A stretch of 64,000 bases of DNA, from assembly GCF_019704555.1 (NCBI RefSeq), contig NZ_AP024745.1, positions 3,232,501 through 3,296,500 of the forward strand. The letters run 5' to 3'. This DNA is from Actinoplanes sp. L3-i22 (GTDB lineage Bacteria > Actinomycetota > Actinomycetes > Mycobacteriales > Micromonosporaceae). The notes beneath the pieces were generated by a model, which worked only from the letters and a program-made list of their open reading frames with translations, searched no databases and had not been told where the DNA came from. Positions 17,101 through 25,126 of the stretch are shown in pieces. Each line of letters begins with the position of its first letter. Position 1 is the stretch's first letter. Position numbers and translations under genes: made by a program.

Positions 17101-18268
17101 GCGCGAGGGCCGCCCATTCGGCGCTCAACTGGAGTGCGTCCGGGGCGGTGTAGGCGGCAAGCGACCCGGTGGTCGCGGGCGCGACGGTCAGGATCTCGTC
17201 GACGTCGGCGATCACCGCGGTGGCGTCGGTGGCGGCGTGGTAGCGGGCGGCCATCTCGCGCAACGGCCGGTAGACCTCGGGGGCCAGCAGGATCGCCAGC
17301 AGGGCCGGGGCCAGCGGCATCGAGCCCCCGGCGACCCGGATGCCGGCCTGGACCGCGACCAGGCCGACGGAGAGCGTGCCGACCAGGTCGAGGGCGGTGG
17401 AGGAGAGGAAGGCGACCCGCAGGACCCGGAGGGTGGCCCGGCGATGGCGGTCGGTGAGGTCGGCGATCACCTCGATCTGGCGTTCGGCGCGACCGTACAT
17501 CTTGAGCGTGCCCAGCCCGCGGACCACGTCCAGGAAGTGCCCGGCCAGTCGCGCGTCCGCCGCCCAGCGCTGCTCGGCGCGGGCCTGCGTGGCCCAGCCG
17601 ATCAGCGCGCCGAGCAGCGGGACCAGCGGGAGAGTGAGCAGCGCGATCACCGCGGAGGCCGGGTCGACCAGGAGCATCACGGCGATCACCGCGGGCGGCA
17701 GGACCACGCCGAGGACCAGGGACGGGAGATACCCGGAGAACCACGGCCGCAGCGAGTCCAGCCCGGTGCCGAGCACCGTGGTGAGCCGCCCCGCGCCGTA
17801 GGAAGCCACCCACGCCGGGCCGCGCCGCACCACGGCCGTGAGCAGCGACTGCCGCAGCTCGTCGGTGACCCGGGCGGCGGTCCGCCGGGCGACCACCTGC
17901 TCGGCCCAGGAGAGCAGGCCCCGCACGGCGAAGGCGCCGGCCAGCAGCACGATCGCCGAGGTCCGCGGCCCGTGGAGGAAGAACGAGCCCGGGGCGATGA
18001 TCCAGGTCAGCGCGACCGCGATGGCCAGGGTCGCGGCGGCCTGTCCGGTTCCGATCAGGGCCAGCAGGGCCACCCCGCCGCGCGAGCTGCGGGCGTGGCG
18101 CAGCAGCCGTGGATCGACCGGCCCCTTCGCGACCCGGCGCCGGCCCGGCGGGGCGGGCTCGGCCGGGGGCGGGGCTGACGTCGTACGCCGAAGGGGGTTG
18201 AAGTGACCTTGACCCGCCGCGGCCCGGCGGGGAGCGGAATCCTGGACGCGGCCGAAGGAGAGGATCAC
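14171..18268 (-). CDS. cydDC: Fused CydDC ABC exporter with in-frame repeat insertions
   Basis: A 1365-residue fusion of both halves of the glutathione/cysteine-type exporter needed for assembly of cytochrome bd. First half: membrane domain, Walker [10 protein letters not shown] (about residues 435-443), ISAGQRQR signature, [11 protein letters not shown]. Second half: membrane domain from about 725, Walker [10 protein letters not shown] (about 1187), [23 protein letters not shown] start overlaps the cydB stop by 4 bp (GTGA). Three tandem repeats are inserted in frame: an 18-residue unit at about 657-717 between the halves, an 11-residue unit at about 1006-1061, and a 6-residue NTGGTG unit at about 1083-1136. 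The last two lie between the second membrane domain and its ATPase. The final residues LDRSVL are encoded by a TetR-type palindrome. Confidence 0.93.
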   Translation of the reverse strand: MILSFGRVQDSAPRRAAAGQGHFNPLRRTTSAPPPAEPAPPGRRRVAKGPVDPRLLRHARSSRGGVALLALIGTGQAAATLAIAVALTWIIAPGSFFLHGPRTSAIVLLAGAFAVRGLLSWAEQVVARRTAARVTDELRQSLLTAVVRRGPAWVASYGAGRLTTVLGTGLDSLRPWFSGYLPSLVLGVVLPPAVIAVMLLVDPASAVIALLTLPLVPLLGALIGWATQARAEQRWAADARLAGHFLDVVRGLGTLKMYGRAERQIEVIADLTDRHRRATLRVLRVAFLSSTALDLVGTLSVGLVAVQAGIRVAGGSMPLAPALLAILLAPEVYRPLREMAARYHAATDATAVIADVDEILTVAPATTGSLAAYTAPDALQLSAEWAALARAGRVADRWGVLAAGVRASYPDAAGDALRLDDLAVRVGEVVALRGPSGAGKSTALRVFAGLHPADAGAVAVGRAFHLSQRPALPHARTVGEAFAADATGEEIRAALHMVGLDTEVTAGTALGEHGNGISAGQRQRLALAALLHRAGRAAATVQRAADRSRRDEPGPKRRPLPVVTLLLDEPTAHLDPDSEQLVVARLREFARRDCAVLVVAHRPALLAAADRVVDVRAPFPACAEDASETPLAASQIPSAAAQDQSLLPRILPTSAQPDARAVDAQREAQPAEPRPAARTVDAQREAQPAEPRPAARAVDARHEAQPAEARPAARAVDVWWRRPWVAVALGVGAVLGGVLLTGSAAWLLVRAATLPPVLTLSAAVVLVRGSAVARPLLRYLERLVAHDVAFARLGSRRAAVYAQLIPRVPGAHLHRRGDLLTRLVDDVDARVDGLLRGWLPALTAMITVGIGGAAAIGIVPGVAGAIALGVLISGVVAPLVAGWQVDRQDAATGVARAALRDAMVETVDGVEELGAGAGRSGVPQERSRTLAALEARAARMSGSAAAVAHLGWAVAAAGTAVALGGAGVSAEWSAVVLLGVIALGEPLVAMPDAATARRQAAGAERRVAALTAETPGRAAAPTAETPGRAAVPTAETPSRAGTPPAETLGRAAASSAETPVGAAGIFEESGIADAAGASGRTENANGTGNTGGTGNTGGTGNTGGTGNTGGTGNTGGTGNTGGTGGTGNTGGTGDVGRLERGRLVGVDPVDVDGAVIVRGLVAGWDPGVEPALDGVDLVLAPGARVAVTGRSGCGKSTFGAVLGGLLGARAGEVRVGGKVVLVGDETGHVFASSVRENLRLASPAATDPQLLGVLRRVGLGSWLAGLPDGLDAWLGTGGSTMSGGQRRRFATARALLADPALLILDEPTEGIDEAGARELMADLLDAASGRTVLIFAHRMEGLDLVENIYELSDGKLNVGLDRSVL
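14176..14189. promoter_or_regulatory. Perfect TetR-type operator palindrome inside the end of cydDC
   Basis: GGACCGATCGGTCC is a 14-bp perfect palindrome, 16 bp upstream of the TetR start and overlapping the last codons of cydDC. Its form (ACCGATCGGT core) is common for TetR regulators. Autoregulation is inferred. Confidence 0.6.
14872..15014. repeat. 18-bp tandem repeat inside cydDC
   Basis: About eight copies of GTGTTCCCCGTGCCGCCC (read on the + strand) with one shortened unit. On the coding strand it encodes NTGGTG repeats and keeps the frame. Confidence 0.9.
15085..15250. repeat. 33-bp degenerate tandem repeat inside cydDC
   Basis: Five units of 33 bp encoding [15 protein letters not shown] peptides ([54 protein letters not shown]), in frame. 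Confidence 0.85.
16119..16300. repeat. 54-bp tandem repeat inside cydDC
   Basis: Three full units and a partial one, each encoding an 18-residue peptide beginning [14 protein letters not shown], placed between the CydD-like ATPase and the CydC-like membrane domain. Confidence 0.88.
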
Positions 18269-19245
18269 GACGCGATCCGTTCGCTCGCGATCCGGCGGCG
18301 GAAGACCCAGTAGGACCAGGCCTGGTAGGCGAGCACCCCGGGCAGGACGATCACCCCGGCAACGGTGATCAGCTTGAGCGCGGCGGGGCTGGCGGCGGCC
18401 TCCGAGCGGGTCAGTGACCAGAGCGGATCGAGGGTGCTGCGCAGCACGACCGACCCGTGTGCGGTGAAGACCGCGACCACCGCGCCGGCCACACCGACCG
18501 CGGTCGCGGCGAACGCGCCGCCCTCGCGGCCCTGCCGGGCGAGCATCCCGGCGATGAAGCAGAGCACCGCGGCGGCCAGGGTCAGCCGGGAGCCGGTGGC
18601 GATGCCGGCGAGCAGCAGGCCGACCGTGCCGAGGTTGCCGCCGTTGCGGGCCAGCGACACCGCGCGCCGGCGCACCGGGCCGGTGGTCCGCAGGGCCAGG
18701 AACGTCGCGCCGAGCAGGACCGTGCCGAGTAAGGCGGCGAGCGCGCCGAGCCCGGCGGCCGGGGTGAACAGAGGGGAGAGGCTGCGGCTGAGACCGTTAC
18801 CGATCACCGCGCCGTCGGCGTTGAGGGCCAGGCCGTGCATGAAGACGCCGAGCTGGGCGCCCCAGAGCAGCACCACCCCGGTGGACGAGCCGGCGAGGAG
18901 CCAGTCACAGCGGCGGCGCCAGGACGGCGAGTCGTGCTTGCCGCGGAACTCGAGGGCGACGCCGCGCACCGCGAGCAGCAGCAGGATGCCGACCATGGGC
19001 AGGTAGAGCGCGGAGAGGAGCGCCGCGTACCAGTCCGGGAAGGCGGCGAAGGTGACGCCGATCGCGGCGACCAGCCAGACCTCGTTGCCGTCCCAGAACG
19101 GGCCGATCGTACGGATCGCCGCCCCACGCTCGTGCTCGTCGCGCCCGAGGAACGGGGCGAGCACCCCGACGCCGAAGTCGAAGCCCTCGAGGACGAAGTA
19201 GAGCACCCAGGCGAGGACGAGGATCGCGAACCAGAAGGTGATCAT
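18265..19245 (-). CDS. cydB: Cytochrome bd quinol oxidase subunit II (copy 1)
   Basis: A 326-residue membrane protein with the CydB N-terminal signature (FWFAILVLAWVLYFVLEGFDFGVGVLAPFLGRDEHER), then TIGPFWDGNEVWLVAAIGVTFAAFPDWYA, and C-terminal YQAWSYWVFRRRI. Hydrophobicity fits about eight or nine helices. CydB packs against CydA to form the bd oxidase that reduces O2 with quinol. It starts 12 bp after cydA and its stop overlaps the cydDC start, so cydA-cydB-cydDC is one operon. A second, diverged cydB lies at 61.8 kb. Confidence 0.96.
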   Translation of the reverse strand: MITFWFAILVLAWVLYFVLEGFDFGVGVLAPFLGRDEHERGAAIRTIGPFWDGNEVWLVAAIGVTFAAFPDWYAALLSALYLPMVGILLLLAVRGVALEFRGKHDSPSWRRRCDWLLAGSSTGVVLLWGAQLGVFMHGLALNADGAVIGNGLSRSLSPLFTPAAGLGALAALLGTVLLGATFLALRTTGPVRRRAVSLARNGGNLGTVGLLLAGIATGSRLTLAAAVLCFIAGMLARQGREGGAFAATAVGVAGAVVAVFTAHGSVVLRSTLDPLWSLTRSEAAASPAALKLITVAGVIVLPGVLAYQAWSYWVFRRRIASERIAS

Positions 19246-19257
19246 GAGTCGGGGCTC

Positions 19258-20673
19258 CTAGTAGGCGGGAACGGGCTCGGCCTCGGGCGCGCTGTCCGAG
19301 ATCTCCGGGGCCAGGGGCTTCCGGGACAGGTGGACGACGAGCTTGAACCAGGCGATCGCGAGGAATCCGTAGACCAGCGTGAAGCCGGCCAGCGACGTGA
19401 TGACCTCCGCGCTGGTGAGCCCGGGGGAGATGCCGTCGGACACCTTGGAGATGCCGAACGCGAGCCAGGGTTGCCGGGCGGTCTCGGTGAAGACCCAGCC
19501 GAACGTGTTGGCGGCGGCCGGCAGCAGCGGCGAGAGCAGCAGGATCCGCTTGATCCAGCCGGGCACCCCGGCGCCCGGTTGCAGGAACGCGGGGAGCAGC
19601 GGGATCCGCCACGTCCGGTTCGACGAGGCCCAGAGGTAGTACGCCGCGAGCGCCATCCCGGCGACGCCGGCGCCGATCATCAGCCGGAACGTCCAGAACG
19701 CCACCGGGATCATCGGCACGTAGCTGCCCGGACCGTACTGAGCGGAGTACTGCGCCTGCAGGTCGTCGATCCCCTGCACGGTCCCGCCGAAGGAGCCGGT
19801 GCCCAGGAAGGACAGCAGGTGCGGGATCTCCACGGTGAGGAACGGCTTCTCGTGGCCGAGCTTGCCGATCGCGAAGACCGAGAACGGCGCCCCGGTCGTG
19901 GTCGCGTAGAGCGCCTCCGCGGCGGCCATCTTCATCGGCTGCACCGCGGTCATCACCTTGCCCAGGTGGTCGCCGGTGATCGCGGTCAGCGCGCCGCCGA
20001 TCAGCATCAGCCACGCGCCGAGCCGGGCGAGCGTCCGGAAGGCGCCGTCGGCCGCGACCCGCCACACGCCGATCGCGAGCAGCAGACCGCCGCCGGCCAT
20101 CGCCGCCCCGGCCATCGTGTGCGGGAACGCCGCGAGCACCACCTCGTTGGTGAGCAGCTCCCCGAAGCTGGTCAGATGGGCCCGGCCGGTCGCCGGGTCC
20201 AGTGCGTAGGCCACCGGGTTCTGCATGAAGGAATTGGCGGCCAGGATGATGTACGCCGACAGCAGCGTCCCGACCGCGACGACCACGATCGTGGCCGCGT
20301 GCACCCTCCGGGGCAGACGTCCCCACCCGAAGTACCACAGCGCGAGGAACGTCGCCTCCAGGAAGAACGCGAGCATCCCCTCGATCGCCAGGGTCGGGCC
20401 GAACACGTCGCCGTAGAACTTGGCGAACGCGCTCCAGCCGAGCCCGAACTGGAACTCCTGCACGAGGCCGGTGACCACGCCGACCGCGAACGTGACGATC
20501 AGCAGCTTGCCGACGAACTTCGTCAGGTGCAGGAACTTCTCCGAGCCGGTGCGCATCCAGGTCAGGTGCAGGCCGGCCGCGGCCGCCGACAGGCTGATCG
20601 ACAGCGGCACGAACAGGTAGTGATAGATCGTCACGACCGCGAACTGCAGCCGGGTCAGGTCGAGCACGTCCAC
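19258..20673 (-). CDS. cydA: Cytochrome bd quinol oxidase subunit I (copy 1)
   Basis: A 471-residue protein with the haem ligands and key acids of CydA: H18 (haem b595), E98 and E106 in AIEGMLAFFLEATF, H185 (haem b558) in FPHTMAG, and M332 in FWTFRLMIGAG. The quinol-binding loop begins with QPMKMAAAEALY and is short, which explains the smaller size compared with E. coli CydA (522). It oxidises quinol and reduces oxygen at low O2 with high affinity. It heads the operon; the 67-bp region to the divergent blaI gene contains a BlaI-like inverted repeat, so redox or stress-controlled repression by BlaI is likely. Confidence 0.96.
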   Translation of the reverse strand: MDVLDLTRLQFAVVTIYHYLFVPLSISLSAAAAGLHLTWMRTGSEKFLHLTKFVGKLLIVTFAVGVVTGLVQEFQFGLGWSAFAKFYGDVFGPTLAIEGMLAFFLEATFLALWYFGWGRLPRRVHAATIVVVAVGTLLSAYIILAANSFMQNPVAYALDPATGRAHLTSFGELLTNEVVLAAFPHTMAGAAMAGGGLLLAIGVWRVAADGAFRTLARLGAWLMLIGGALTAITGDHLGKVMTAVQPMKMAAAEALYATTTGAPFSVFAIGKLGHEKPFLTVEIPHLLSFLGTGSFGGTVQGIDDLQAQYSAQYGPGSYVPMIPVAFWTFRLMIGAGVAGMALAAYYLWASSNRTWRIPLLPAFLQPGAGVPGWIKRILLLSPLLPAAANTFGWVFTETARQPWLAFGISKVSDGISPGLTSAEVITSLAGFTLVYGFLAIAWFKLVVHLSRKPLAPEISDSAPEAEPVPAY

Positions 20674-20696
20674 CGGGTGTCCCCCTCTACGACTCT

Positions 20697-20714
20697 TCGT
20701 AGTAGATACTACGA
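20697..20714. promoter_or_regulatory. BlaI-type operator between cydA and blaI
   Basis: TCGTAGTA-GA-TACTACGA is a perfect 8-2-8 inverted repeat. Additional half-like pieces follow (GTAGTAC at 20718-20724, TAGTAGG at 20734-20740). It sits between the divergent cydA and blaI starts, so one site could control both. TACTAC-type cores are typical for BlaI/MecI regulators. Confidence 0.7.
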
Positions 20715-20740
20715 GACGTAGTACGACTGGCCCTAGTAGG

Positions 20741-21100
20741 ATGGGTCACATGGCACTTGGCGGTCTCGAACGTGAGGTCATGGACCAGTTGTGGGCTTCG
20801 CATGTCCCTTTGACGGTCCGGCAGGTCTATCTCGGCATCCTCGCCGACCGTGATCTGGCATACACCACGGTGATGACCGTGCTCGACCGTCTCGCGAAGA
20901 AGAAACTGGTCGTGCGAACCATGGAGGACCGCGCCTATCGGTACGCCCCCGCGCAGTCCCGCGAGGAGATGACCGCCGCCCTGATGTTCGACGCGCTCAA
21001 CGGCACTCCCGATCAGGACGCCGCGCTGGCATACTTCCTCGGTCAGCTGCCCCCCGGCGCGATCCAAGCCGCCCTGGACTCCCCACCGAAAGAGACGTGA
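20741..21100 (+). CDS. BlaI/MecI/CopY-family repressor
   Basis: A 119-residue winged-helix repressor (LGGLEREVMDQLWASHVPLTVRQVYLGILADRDLAYTTVMTVLDRLAKKKLVVRTMEDRAYRYAPAQSREE), complete for the family. The start may be ATG 20741 or ATG 20750 (MALGG). It overlaps the following M56 metallopeptidase gene by 4 bp (GTGA), the classical BlaI-BlaR1 arrangement, and is divergent from cydA. In such pairs the membrane peptidase triggers loss of the repressor; here the likely target is the cytochrome bd operon and its own genes. Confidence 0.93.
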   Translation: MGHMALGGLEREVMDQLWASHVPLTVRQVYLGILADRDLAYTTVMTVLDRLAKKKLVVRTMEDRAYRYAPAQSREEMTAALMFDALNGTPDQDAALAYFLGQLPPGAIQAALDSPPKET

Positions 21101-22014
21101 CCGCTCTTCTTCTCGGAGCCCTCGGGCTGACCCTTTCGCTGGTCGCCCCGGGCATCCTGGCCGGCGCTCGCTGGGTGGACCGTGCCCCGGTCGCGGCCGT
21201 GCTGCTCTGGCAGGCCCTCACCCTCACCGCGGTGCTCTGCGCGCTCGGCGTGGTGCTGGCCGCCCCCGAGGAGCTGACCCGGGCGGCCGGCGCGGATCAC
21301 CCGTGGGTGGTCGCGTCGCTGGTGTTCTCCCTGGCGGTCGCCGCGACCATCGTGATCCGGCTGCTGATCTCGCTGATCAAGGTGTCGGTGCGGGCCCGGG
21401 CCCGGCGCGAGCGGCACCGGATGCTCGCCGACCTGCTCGATCGCGCCGAACGGCATCAGGAGCTGGGCGGGGCCGAGGTCCGGGTGCTGGACGGGACGCT
21501 GCCGCTGGCCTACTGCGTGCCCGGCCGGGAGCCGCGCGTCGTGCTCAGTGACGCGGTGCTGCGGATCCTGGACCGGGAGCAGGTGGACGCGGTGCTCGCG
21601 CACGAGCAGGCGCACCTGCGGCACCGGCACGAGCTGGTGATGGAGTCGTTCACCGCGTTCTATCAGGCGGTGCCCCGGCCGCTGCGGTCACGGGCGCCGC
21701 TCGACGCCGTACATCTGTTGCTGGAGATGGTGTCGGACGACGCCGCGAGGCGCCGGACGGGCCCGGTCCCGCTGCGGGCCGCGCTGGCCCGGCTGGCCGA
21801 CGCCGTCCCTCTGGCGGAGGAGGCGCCCGCCGACCCGGCGGGTGAATCCCGCCGCCGGCGACTTGATCGGCTCGGCGGGCCGGCGCCCCGTTCGACCGGT
21901 TTGTCGGTGGTCGCCGGGGTCGCCGCGATCGGTCTGCTGGTGTTACCCACCGTGATTCTGATCGTGCCGTGGCTAGCTCAAGCCCTGGATGCGTGGCCGT
22001 TTCGCTCACTGTGA
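21097..22014 (+). CDS. M56-family membrane metallopeptidase (BlaR1-like, no sensor domain)
   Basis: A 305-residue protein with hydrophobic segments at about 1-20, 30-55, 68-92 and 270-295 and the zinc motif H169-E-Q-A-H173 (VLAHEQAHLRHRHEL), plus a downstream E/D-rich helix (LLEMVSDDAARR). It lacks the extracellular penicillin-binding sensor of true BlaR1. It should relay an unknown signal to the BlaI protein encoded just upstream, possibly by proteolysis. Short M56 proteins paired with BlaI are common in actinobacteria. Confidence 0.9.
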   Translation: MTALLLGALGLTLSLVAPGILAGARWVDRAPVAAVLLWQALTLTAVLCALGVVLAAPEELTRAAGADHPWVVASLVFSLAVAATIVIRLLISLIKVSVRARARRERHRMLADLLDRAERHQELGGAEVRVLDGTLPLAYCVPGREPRVVLSDAVLRILDREQVDAVLAHEQAHLRHRHELVMESFTAFYQAVPRPLRSRAPLDAVHLLLEMVSDDAARRRTGPVPLRAALARLADAVPLAEEAPADPAGESRRRRLDRLGGPAPRSTGLSVVAGVAAIGLLVLPTVILIVPWLAQALDAWPFRSL

Positions 22015-22109
22015 GTACCGGTGACTGTGCGGGTAGTTTCCTCGCGGACGCAAGCTTCATTTGCCCGCATGATCCGAGTACGGTGGTCCCCGGTTCGACA
22101 GCCCCCCAT

Positions 22110-22255
22110 CGTCCAACCGGCCGATCTGCCGAACCACCGCCTAATCGCCGCGAGGCGAGCCGGGGACCCAGGTTCCCCGGGGTGCAGCCACGAGCGATCG
22201 TGGCCGGGCGCGCTTCCCGCCCGAACCCGTCAGCTAACCCGGTCGGCGGCCGAGC
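22110..22255 (+). ncRNA. c-di-AMP (ydaO/yuaA) riboswitch
   Basis: The 265-bp leader of the NlpC/P60 gene holds the ydaO-type core: GCCGAACC (about 22128), GCCGCGAGGCGAGCCGGGGA, CCCAGGTTCCCCGGGGTGCA, a variable GC stem (22188-22222) and the closing GTCAGCTAACCCGGTCGGC (22229-22247), followed by AGGAAGAAAGGA near the gene. Actinobacterial members of this riboswitch class typically control cell-wall hydrolases and are turned off by c-di-AMP. Boundaries are approximate. Confidence 0.82.
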
Positions 22256-22279
22256 AGGAAGAAAGGACAACGCACCTAC

Positions 22280-23260
22280 GTGAAACGGATAGGCGCGCGA
22301 GGTGTGCTGCGTGGACTGCTCTGCGCCGTCACCGCTGCCGGAATCGTTCTCACCGGACCTGTCGTTGCCTACGCCACGCCTTCGCCGTCCAGCGTCGAAG
22401 CCCAGATCGACAAGCAGTGGAACGAGCTCGAGCCCGTCATCGAGGATTACAACGACGTGCACGGGAAGCTGCTCAAGCTGCAGAAGCAGCAGAAGCAGCT
22501 GAACACGACGCTCGCCCCGCTGCAGAAACAGGTCGACGCGGCTCTTGGTGAGGTGCGCGGCATGGCCGCGGACGCGTACATGCAGGGTCCGCCGACCGCC
22601 ATCGGCGCGATCCTGGGCGGCAGCGCGAGCAACCTGACCGAGAAGCTCTCGCTTCTCGAGCAGCTGGCCGCCAACCGCCAGGCATCGATCGGCGACGTCG
22701 TCAAGCTCCGCGACAAGTACGCCGCCGACAAGGCGAAGGTCGACGCTCTGGCGACCGAGATCTCCACCCGGGACACCGACCTCAAACAGAAGAAGTCGGC
22801 GATCGAGAAGGAGATCACCTCCCTGCAGAAGCTGCGGCTCAAGGCATACGGCGCGGCCGGAGCCAGCGACGGGCCGTACAAGACGGGCCCGTGCCCGGTC
22901 GAATACACGAACGACAAGGGTGGCCGTGCCGCTCAGCGTGCGTGTGACCTGGTCGGGAAGCCCTATGTCTTCGGTTCCGAGGGCCCGAACAGTTACGACT
23001 GCTCCGGCCTGACGAAAGCGGCGTGGGCGGCTGTCGGAGTGCATCTCGAGCACTACACGAAGGATCAGTGGGCGTCCGGGAAGTCGGTGAGCCGGAGCGA
23101 GTTGAGGCCGGGTGACCTGGTCTTCTACTACTCCGACGTGCACCATGTGTCCATCTACATCGGTGGTGGCATGGTGGTGCACGCGCCGCACACGGGCGAC
23201 TTCGTCCGGATGGCGACGATCGACCGCGGTCCCATCGCCGGCTATCGCCGGCCGGGCTAG
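22280..23260 (+). CDS. Secreted NlpC/P60 cell-wall endopeptidase
   Basis: A 326-residue exported hydrolase. Signal peptide about 1-32 (MKRIGARGVLRGLLCAV ... VVAYA/TPSPS); coiled coil about 36-190 rich in Lys/Gln/Leu (KLLKLQKQQKQLNTTLAPLQKQ); NlpC/P60 domain about 212-326 with the catalytic triad C241 (YDCSGLT), H289 (VHHVSIYIG) and H301 (VVHAPHTG). It should cut peptidoglycan stem peptides as RipA-like enzymes do, with the coiled coil as a regulatory or docking part. Expression is probably set by the c-di-AMP riboswitch just upstream; a terminator follows. Confidence 0.94.
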   Translation: MKRIGARGVLRGLLCAVTAAGIVLTGPVVAYATPSPSSVEAQIDKQWNELEPVIEDYNDVHGKLLKLQKQQKQLNTTLAPLQKQVDAALGEVRGMAADAYMQGPPTAIGAILGGSASNLTEKLSLLEQLAANRQASIGDVVKLRDKYAADKAKVDALATEISTRDTDLKQKKSAIEKEITSLQKLRLKAYGAAGASDGPYKTGPCPVEYTNDKGGRAAQRACDLVGKPYVFGSEGPNSYDCSGLTKAAWAAVGVHLEHYTKDQWASGKSVSRSELRPGDLVFYYSDVHHVSIYIGGGMVVHAPHTGDFVRMATIDRGPIAGYRRPG

Positions 23261-23279
23261 ACCGCACTCACGGCGAGAG

Positions 23280-23312
23280 GGCCGCTTCCGGTTCGCCGGG
23301 GGCGGCCTTTTT
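23280..23312 (+). terminator. Rho-independent terminator after the NlpC/P60 gene
   Basis: GGCCGC (23280-23285) pairs with GCGGCC (23302-23307), with further pairing inside the loop, and is followed directly by TTTTT (23308-23312). Confidence 0.75.
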
Positions 23313-23490
23313 CGACCCCAATTCTTTCGACCCCCTTTCCCGTACGGCGTGGAGCACGCCCGCCGTCTCGCCTCGGCCCGCACCCGCTCGCCGCCGTCGG
23401 AGCCTCGGCGCTCCCTGATCGTGTGGTCCGGCGTCCTGCCCATCGGTCGTCCCTCCCCGTCGATCGGACACCCGGGATCCTGCCCGCCGG

Positions 23491-23952
23491 CTACGACATT
23501 TTCGCGGCGGCGTCGGTGCCCGGTGTGGCCGGGCTCACCGTCCGATGGTGATCGAGGAGCCGCCGGAGCAGCGCGACCAGCTGCTCCCGCTCGGCCCGGG
23601 ACAGCGGCTCCAGCAGCTCCTCCTGCACCTGGGCGGCGCGCACGGTCAGGTCCCACGCGCGGGAGCGGCCGGCGTCGGTGACGGTGATGATGTTGCGCCG
23701 CCGGTCGGCCGGGTCGGGGGAGCGGGCCACGAAGCCGCCCGACTCCAACTCGTTGAGCGCGCCGACCAGGTCGCTCAGGTGGATGCCGGTGCGCCGGCCC
23801 AGGTCGGCCTGGCTGGCCGGCCCCTCGACGGTCAGTGAGGTCAGCAGCCGGAGGTGATAGCCCCGTGCGTTCACCGCGGCGAACCCGTCGCCGACCAGGC
23901 GGTGGGCGTGCGCGGCGGTCTGGGTGAGCAGCCAGCTGGGCAGGTGGTCCAT
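23491..23952 (-). CDS. MarR-family regulator
   Basis: About 153 residues from ATG 23952 (MDHLPSWLL). The winged-helix core is clear: RLLTSLTVEGPASQADLGRRTGIHLSDLVGALNELESGGFVARSPDPADRRRNIITVTDAGRS, with the DxRRR wing. It is divergent from an epoxide-hydrolase gene, and an 18-bp perfect palindrome directly before that gene is the probable operator. It likely represses the hydrolase until a phenolic or lipophilic ligand binds. Confidence 0.92.
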   Translation of the reverse strand: MDHLPSWLLTQTAAHAHRLVGDGFAAVNARGYHLRLLTSLTVEGPASQADLGRRTGIHLSDLVGALNELESGGFVARSPDPADRRRNIITVTDAGRSRAWDLTVRAAQVQEELLEPLSRAEREQLVALLRRLLDHHRTVSPATPGTDAAAKMS

Positions 23953-23987
23953 GTGTCGACGATAACATTGGACCAACTAACGTTCGG

Positions 23988-24005
23988 GCGGCTAACGTTA
24001 GCCGC
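23988..24005. promoter_or_regulatory. 18-bp perfect palindrome abutting the epoxide hydrolase start
   Basis: GCGGCTAACGTTAGCCGC ends one base before the ATG at 24006, so a bound repressor would cover the ribosome-binding region and transcript start. A half-copy, CTAACGTT, lies at 23977-23984. Most likely bound by the adjacent MarR protein. Confidence 0.65.
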
Positions 24006-25079
24006 ATGAACGAATTCCGGATCAACCTGCCGCAGGCCGACCTCGACGACCTCACCGACCGGCTGGCCCGCACCCGCTGGCCCGACGAGCTGCCCGGCGC
24101 CGGCGACGACTACGGCATTCCCCTGGCCCGGGTGCGCGCGCTGGCCGACCGGTGGCAGAAGTTCGACTGGCGTGGGCACGAGGCGGAGCTCAACTCGTAC
24201 GCTCAGTTCGTCGTGGAGATCTTCGGCGACCGGGTCTACTTCATGCACCTGCGCAACTCCGACCCGGCCGCCCTGCCGCTGATCCTCACGCACGGCTGGC
24301 CCGGCTCGACGGTCGAGTTCCTCGACGTCGTCCAGCGGCTCGCGGAGCACTTCCACGTGGTCGTCCCGGCCATCCCGGGGTTCGGGCTCTCCGGGCCCAC
24401 CACCCGCCGCGGCTGGAGCCAGCAGCGCGTCGCCGAGGCCTGGGCCGAGCTGATGGCCATGCTGGGCTATTCGCGATATGGCGCGCAGGGTGGCGACTGG
24501 GGCTCCGGGATCTCCCGGCACCTGGCCGCCGTCGCCCCGGGCAACGTGGTCGGCGTCCACATCAACTACCTGCCCACCGTCGGCCTGCCGGACGGTCTCA
24601 CGCCGCGGGACCAGGCCCGCCTCGCCCGCACGACGGAGCTGGCGAAGAATCGGCACCCGCATCAGCTGCTGTTCGCCACCGGCCCGCAGACCCCGGCCTA
24701 CGCGCTCAACGACTCGCCGGCCGGGCTGCTCGCCTTCTGGGCGGACAAGTTCGACCGCTGGTCCGACCCGGCGACCCCGGTGCCGGACGATCGCATCCTG
24801 GCCGACGTGGCCCATCACTGGTTCCACCGGACCGCCGGATCCGCCGCCCGACTGGTCCGGGAGAGTGGGGTGAACGTGCCGGTGGGCTGCCCCGCCCCGC
24901 TCGGGGTCGCCGTCCTTCCGGGCGACATCACCCAGTCGATCCGGCCGTTCGCCGAGCAGCGCTACGACGTCCGGCACTGGACCGAGTTCCCGCGGGGCGG
25001 GCACTTCGCCGCGCTGGAGGTGCCGGACCTGTTCGCCGACGACGTGATCACCTTCTTCCGGACGCTCACCGATGGCTGA
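24006..25079 (+). CDS. Epoxide hydrolase family protein (alpha/beta hydrolase with EHN domain)
   Basis: A 357-residue enzyme: N-terminal epoxide-hydrolase cap segment (FRINLPQADLDDLTDRLARTRWPDE), then an alpha/beta hydrolase core with HGWPG (96-100, oxyanion loop), nucleophile D164 in GGDWGS, and catalytic H333 in GGHFAALE. These are the features of microsomal-type epoxide hydrolases, which open epoxides to diols through an aspartyl ester. It starts right at the edge of an 18-bp palindrome and is divergent from marR, so it is probably inducible. The natural substrate is unknown. Confidence 0.9.
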   Translation: MNEFRINLPQADLDDLTDRLARTRWPDELPGAGDDYGIPLARVRALADRWQKFDWRGHEAELNSYAQFVVEIFGDRVYFMHLRNSDPAALPLILTHGWPGSTVEFLDVVQRLAEHFHVVVPAIPGFGLSGPTTRRGWSQQRVAEAWAELMAMLGYSRYGAQGGDWGSGISRHLAAVAPGNVVGVHINYLPTVGLPDGLTPRDQARLARTTELAKNRHPHQLLFATGPQTPAYALNDSPAGLLAFWADKFDRWSDPATPVPDDRILADVAHHWFHRTAGSAARLVRESGVNVPVGCPAPLGVAVLPGDITQSIRPFAEQRYDVRHWTEFPRGGHFAALEVPDLFADDVITFFRTLTDG

Positions 25080-25126
25080 AAGGGCGAGCGGCCGGGGCGG
25101 GAGTGGCGCGGGCATAATCGCGTTCT

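Noticed and set aside
21650..24073. 807-codon reverse-strand frame crossing several genes
   Set aside because: Runs through the M56, riboswitch, NlpC and MarR regions; no domain, wrong codon pattern.
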